Positions 33,473 to 36,045 of a stretch of DNA of 36,045 nt are shown here, piece by piece. Origin of the DNA: Deltaproteobacteria bacterium (GTDB lineage: Bacteria > Desulfobacterota > Desulfobaccia > Desulfobaccales > 0-14-0-80-60-11); contig QZIZ01000086.1 of NCBI GenBank assembly GCA_003599195.1, positions 1 through 36,045 on the forward strand, given 5' to 3'. Under the pieces are notes generated by a model that had not been told where the DNA came from, made no database searches, and worked only from the letters and a program-made list of their open reading frames with translations. Numbering within the stretch: the stretch's first letter is position 1; every line of letters starts with the position of its first letter. Position numbers and translations under genes: made by a program.

Positions 33473-34195
33473 ATGGTAATAGGCAAATCCGCCGGAAAGG
33501 CCGCCAAGGACAAAGAAAAGGCGCCGGGGCTGAAGATGAAGGATTTGGTGGCGGCTTCCGGCCTGCCCAAGTCCACCATCCTGCATTACCTGAATGAGGG
33601 CCTGCTGCCGCCGCCGGTTAAAACCAGCCGGAACATGGCCTATTACGACCCGGTCTGCGTGGAGCGCCTCAACTTCATCAAATTTTTGCAAAAAAGACAC
33701 CGTCTCCCTCTGGAAGAAATTAAGACGATTCTGCAAGGTCCGCAGCCCGGCCGGGAATTTCTGGCCTTCCAGGAATTGAACGCGGCCGTCTTCGGGCGGC
33801 AACCGGAGGAAGGGGAGTTGTTGAACCCCAAGGCCTTCTGCCTGGCCACGGGGCTCAGTCTCCGGGAGGTGAAGGAATTGAAGGCGGCAGGGGTATTGCT
33901 GCCGCTCAAAGCCGGGGAATATGATGCCGAGGACGTGGCCATGGGCCGGCTGCTGCAAAGGGCCCTGGCCTTGGGGGTGGCCCCGGAAGAATGCGGCTAT
34001 TACCAGCGTTATGCCGAAGAAATCGTGGACCGGGAGATGGCGGTGCGGGAACGCCTCACTTCGCACTTGCCGCCTGAGCAAAACGCCAGGCTGACCCTGG
34101 AGCTGACCCGGGCGGCCCGGGCCTTAAGGGCTTACGTCATCGACCGGGTCTTTCAACACCGGGTGATGGCCCTGCGCGGTGATGGCACGAAATGA
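33473..34195 (+). CDS. MerR-like transcriptional regulator with a possible second HTH
   Basis: 240 residues. The N-terminal domain is a MerR-type winged helix (about 19-85): LKMKDLVAASGLPKSTILHY and YYDPVCVERLNFIKFLQKRH. A second, similar segment occurs at ~121-160 (CLATGLSLREVKELKAAGVL then GEYDAEDVAMGRLL), suggesting an internal duplication. The rest is helical with no recognised ligand pocket. The first ATG at 33473 has no strong ribosome binding site. The stop overlaps the next gene by four bases, so it is coupled to the membrane-flavoprotein-SCP2 gene and probably regulates it. Confidence 0.85.
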   Translation: MVIGKSAGKAAKDKEKAPGLKMKDLVAASGLPKSTILHYLNEGLLPPPVKTSRNMAYYDPVCVERLNFIKFLQKRHRLPLEEIKTILQGPQPGREFLAFQELNAAVFGRQPEEGELLNPKAFCLATGLSLREVKELKAAGVLLPLKAGEYDAEDVAMGRLLQRALALGVAPEECGYYQRYAEEIVDREMAVRERLTSHLPPEQNARLTLELTRAARALRAYVIDRVFQHRVMALRGDGTK

Positions 34196-36045
34196 ACTGG
34201 ATTCTGGAATACGCGGGATGGGCGGGGTTTACCATCTTCAACGTCGTAGGCGGATTCTGCGGTTTCCGCCCGCAGATCATGAAGCCCTTGTCCCTGGCGC
34301 TGTTACTGGTTTTGGCGTGCTTTATCGGCGCGCGACGCCGCCGGGGGCAGGCCTCGGACCTGGACCTGGGCCTGGTGGGCTATTTCGCCCTGGCGGCCCT
34401 GGGTTTCTGGCTGTTTCCCGGCTTTCTGGGGCGCATCATGTCCGGGTATCCGGTCACGACCCTTTACGTGGTTCTGGTCCTGGTCGCGGCAATTCCGCCG
34501 CTCTTGGGCGCGGCGCCTTTTACCACCTATTATGCCAGGAAAACCGCGCCTGAGGCGGTTTGGGAAACCGCGCCTTTTAAGGAAATCAACCGGCATCTCA
34601 CCTGGTTTTGGGTCGCCTTGTTCGCCTTAAACGCCCTGGTGTCCCTGGTTCCTGATCTTTTGCCCCATTTGGGGTGGCCCTGGTTTTTTAATTATGTCCT
34701 GCCGACGGCCCTGTTTATGGGAGTCGGGTTTCCGGTGAACCGTTGGTATCCCCAATACCGGCAGCGGCGGATGGGTTTGCGCCCGGCAAGCGCCGCACCG
34801 GTTCCTGAAGCGGCCAACCCCGGACCGGCAGGCCTTAGGGAAGTTCCCCGTGAAAAAAAGATAACTGCAACGGCTAAAAAGGAGGAAGGCGAAGTGGCTG
34901 CGAGATTTAAGACAGTGGCGGTGAATGGCTCCCCTCACGAAGGTTTCGGCAATACTTCCCAAATGGTGGCCATGCTGAAAGAGCAGCTGGCGAAGGAAGA
35001 CTTCGACCTGGAGGAAATCTTCCTGAATAAGCAGCATATCGAATACTGCGCGGGTTGCGGGGTGTGCATTGAGAAAGGCGCATGCTGGATCCGGGACGAC
35101 CATAAAGGAGTGGTGCAAAAGCTCCTGGAGGCGGATGCGGTGATCCTGGCCTCGCCGGTCTACTTCCGGCAGGTGACCGCGCAGATGAAGACCTTCCTGG
35201 ACCGGTCCCTGGGCTACGGCCACCGGCCCCGGGGGACCTGGAAGCCGGGCCTGGCGGTGAGCGTCTCAGCGGGTTGGGGGGAAACCGAGGTGTCCCAATA
35301 CCTGGCCAGGATGTTAGGAGTCTATGGGGCTTTTCCCGTGGGGCAGCTCACCGCCATCGGCGTGGGCCCCGGGGGATTCTGGGGGAAGGAGGCCCTGGAG
35401 GCCCGGGCTGAAGACCTGGCCCGGGATCTGGCCCGGGCCGTGAAAGAAAAACGGCTCTATCCGCCCACGGACCAGTATCTGGACTACTGGCATTTCATGG
35501 GTAGCCTGATCAAAGAGAACCGGGATTTTATGAAAGCCGATTACGAGCACTGGCAAAAACTGGGGATTCTGGAGAGCTTTGAGGCTTATATCGGACAGAG
35601 CCGCACCCAGGGCAGGCGGGATCCGGGGATGCGGGAGGCGTGGCTTAAGGAACTGATGGAACGCCAGAGGGGACGGGCCGTAGAAGCCGGCCCAGCCACG
35701 GAAGCCCAGGCGGCGGCCGCCAATCCCGGCCCGCCCGAGACGGTGCGGGGGATGATGGAGGCCATGCCCGGGGCCTTGGACCGGGAGGCGGCCGCGGGGC
35801 TGCGGGCCATATACCAGTTCGAGGTCAGCGGCGCGGAGAATTTCACGGCCTGTATCCGGATCGATAATGGCACGGCCGTCTTCCAGGAAGGCCCGGCCTC
35901 TCAGCCTGACGTGATTATCAGGACCCCTGCGGACGTCTGGCTGGCCGTCTCCAAGGGGGAACTGGACGGGGCCGCGGCGTTTATGACCGGGAAGTTCCAG
36001 GTGGAAGGGGATCTCGGGCTGTTGATGAAGCTGAAGGGGTTGTTT
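34192..36045 (+). CDS. Membrane domain - iron-sulfur flavoprotein - SCP2 fusion (3' end outside window)
   Basis: An uninterrupted frame of 618 codons from an ATG overlapping the MerR-like stop (ATGA) to the last base. Residues ~1-185 contain about five hydrophobic membrane segments (~33-46, 60-80, 89-108, 137-156, 164-182). Residues ~240-430 are a flavodoxin-like iron-sulfur flavoprotein: AVNGSPHEGFGNTSQ binds FMN phosphate, Cys286, Cys289, Cys292 and Cys298 (YCAGCGVCIEKGAC) are the cluster ligands, and ASPVYF follows. Residues ~535-618 match the SCP2 sterol/lipid-binding fold (GTAVFQEGPASQPDVIIRTP, FMTGKFQVEGDL). A GGAGG with GTG at 34894 (residue 235) could start a soluble form. The natural role may be electron transfer to a lipophilic substrate at the membrane; this is inference. 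Confidence 0.8.
   Translation, partial: MNWILEYAGWAGFTIFNVVGGFCGFRPQIMKPLSLALLLVLACFIGARRRRGQASDLDLGLVGYFALAALGFWLFPGFLGRIMSGYPVTTLYVVLVLVAAIPPLLGAAPFTTYYARKTAPEAVWETAPFKEINRHLTWFWVALFALNALVSLVPDLLPHLGWPWFFNYVLPTALFMGVGFPVNRWYPQYRQRRMGLRPASAAPVPEAANPGPAGLREVPREKKITATAKKEEGEVAARFKTVAVNGSPHEGFGNTSQMVAMLKEQLAKEDFDLEEIFLNKQHIEYCAGCGVCIEKGACWIRDDHKGVVQKLLEADAVILASPVYFRQVTAQMKTFLDRSLGYGHRPRGTWKPGLAVSVSAGWGETEVSQYLARMLGVYGAFPVGQLTAIGVGPGGFWGKEALEARAEDLARDLARAVKEKRLYPPTDQYLDYWHFMGSLIKENRDFMKADYEHWQKLGILESFEAYIGQSRTQGRRDPGMREAWLKELMERQRGRAVEAGPATEAQAAAANPGPPETVRGMMEAMPGALDREAAAGLRAIYQFEVSGAENFTACIRIDNGTAVFQEGPASQPDVIIRTPADVWLAVSKGELDGAAAFMTGKFQVEGDLGLLMKLKGLF
34881..34896 (+). promoter_or_regulatory. 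Internal ribosome binding site and GTG within the fusion gene
   Basis: AAAAAGGAGG ending at 34885 is followed eight bases later by an in-frame GTG (34894-34896), exactly at the boundary between the membrane part and the flavoprotein part. The site is as good as the best start sites in the window. It might allow a second, soluble product, or be the true start of a gene whose upstream neighbour reads through by chance. Confidence 0.5.

Overview
The window is GC-rich, densely coding bacterial chromosome. It opens with a complete S10-spc-alpha ribosomal protein super-operon in the standard bacterial order and continues into housekeeping and accessory genes. The gene set points to an anaerobic deltaproteobacterium (Desulfobacterota), perhaps near the Desulfobacca/Syntrophobacter groups. 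The evidence is a zinc-ribbon L24, a DUF1844 protein, a class V aminotransferase-SerA pair, a B12/radical SAM protein, an iron-sulfur flavoprotein and a sigma54 activator. This placement is an inference from gene content, not a tree. No tRNA, rRNA, CRISPR array or transposase gene was seen.

Layout. 1-16148 (+): 3' end of tuf, then rpsJ-rplC-rplD-rplW-rplB-rpsS-rplV-rpsC-rplP-rpmC-rpsQ-rplN-rplX-rplE-rpsZ-rpsH-rplF-rplR-rpsE-rpmD-rplO-secY-adk-map-infA-rpmJ-rpsM-rpsK-rpsD-rpoA-rplQ. Most junctions are tight or overlapping, but several are opened by 100-230 base inserts of short-period repeats. 16149-16655: terminator and a new AT-rich promoter region. 16656-19348 (+): secreted NlpC/P60 peptidase, then an amidoligase-family gene coupled to a small cysteine-containing protein. 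19397-22380 (-): two paralogous ~120-residue proteins of unknown function flanking a metallo-beta-lactamase/TPR protein, followed by an alpha/beta hydrolase. 22953-28384 (+): serine-biosynthesis pair (aminotransferase and serA), DUF1844 protein, ispE and prs. 28594-32069 (+): pth, an AT-rich DUF429 gene, a B12-binding radical SAM enzyme and an unknown 161-residue protein. 32270-36045 (+): orphan sigma54 activator, a MerR-like regulator, and a coupled gene that runs off the end of the window. That last gene fuses a multi-pass membrane domain, an iron-sulfur flavoprotein and an SCP2 lipid-binding domain.

Intergenic DNA is unusual in two ways. A ~70 base inverted repeat built on CTCTGCG/CGCAGAG occurs in four full copies and one half copy. 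In addition, many gaps carry different 6-8 base tandem motifs, often as matched inverted arms. These arrays interrupt the ribosomal operon itself and flank the AT-rich DUF429 gene.

The best candidates for undescribed biology are the MerR/membrane-flavoprotein-SCP2 unit at 33473-36045, the amidoligase/Cys-protein pair at 18006-19348, the paralog pair around the MBL-TPR gene, and the repeat systems.
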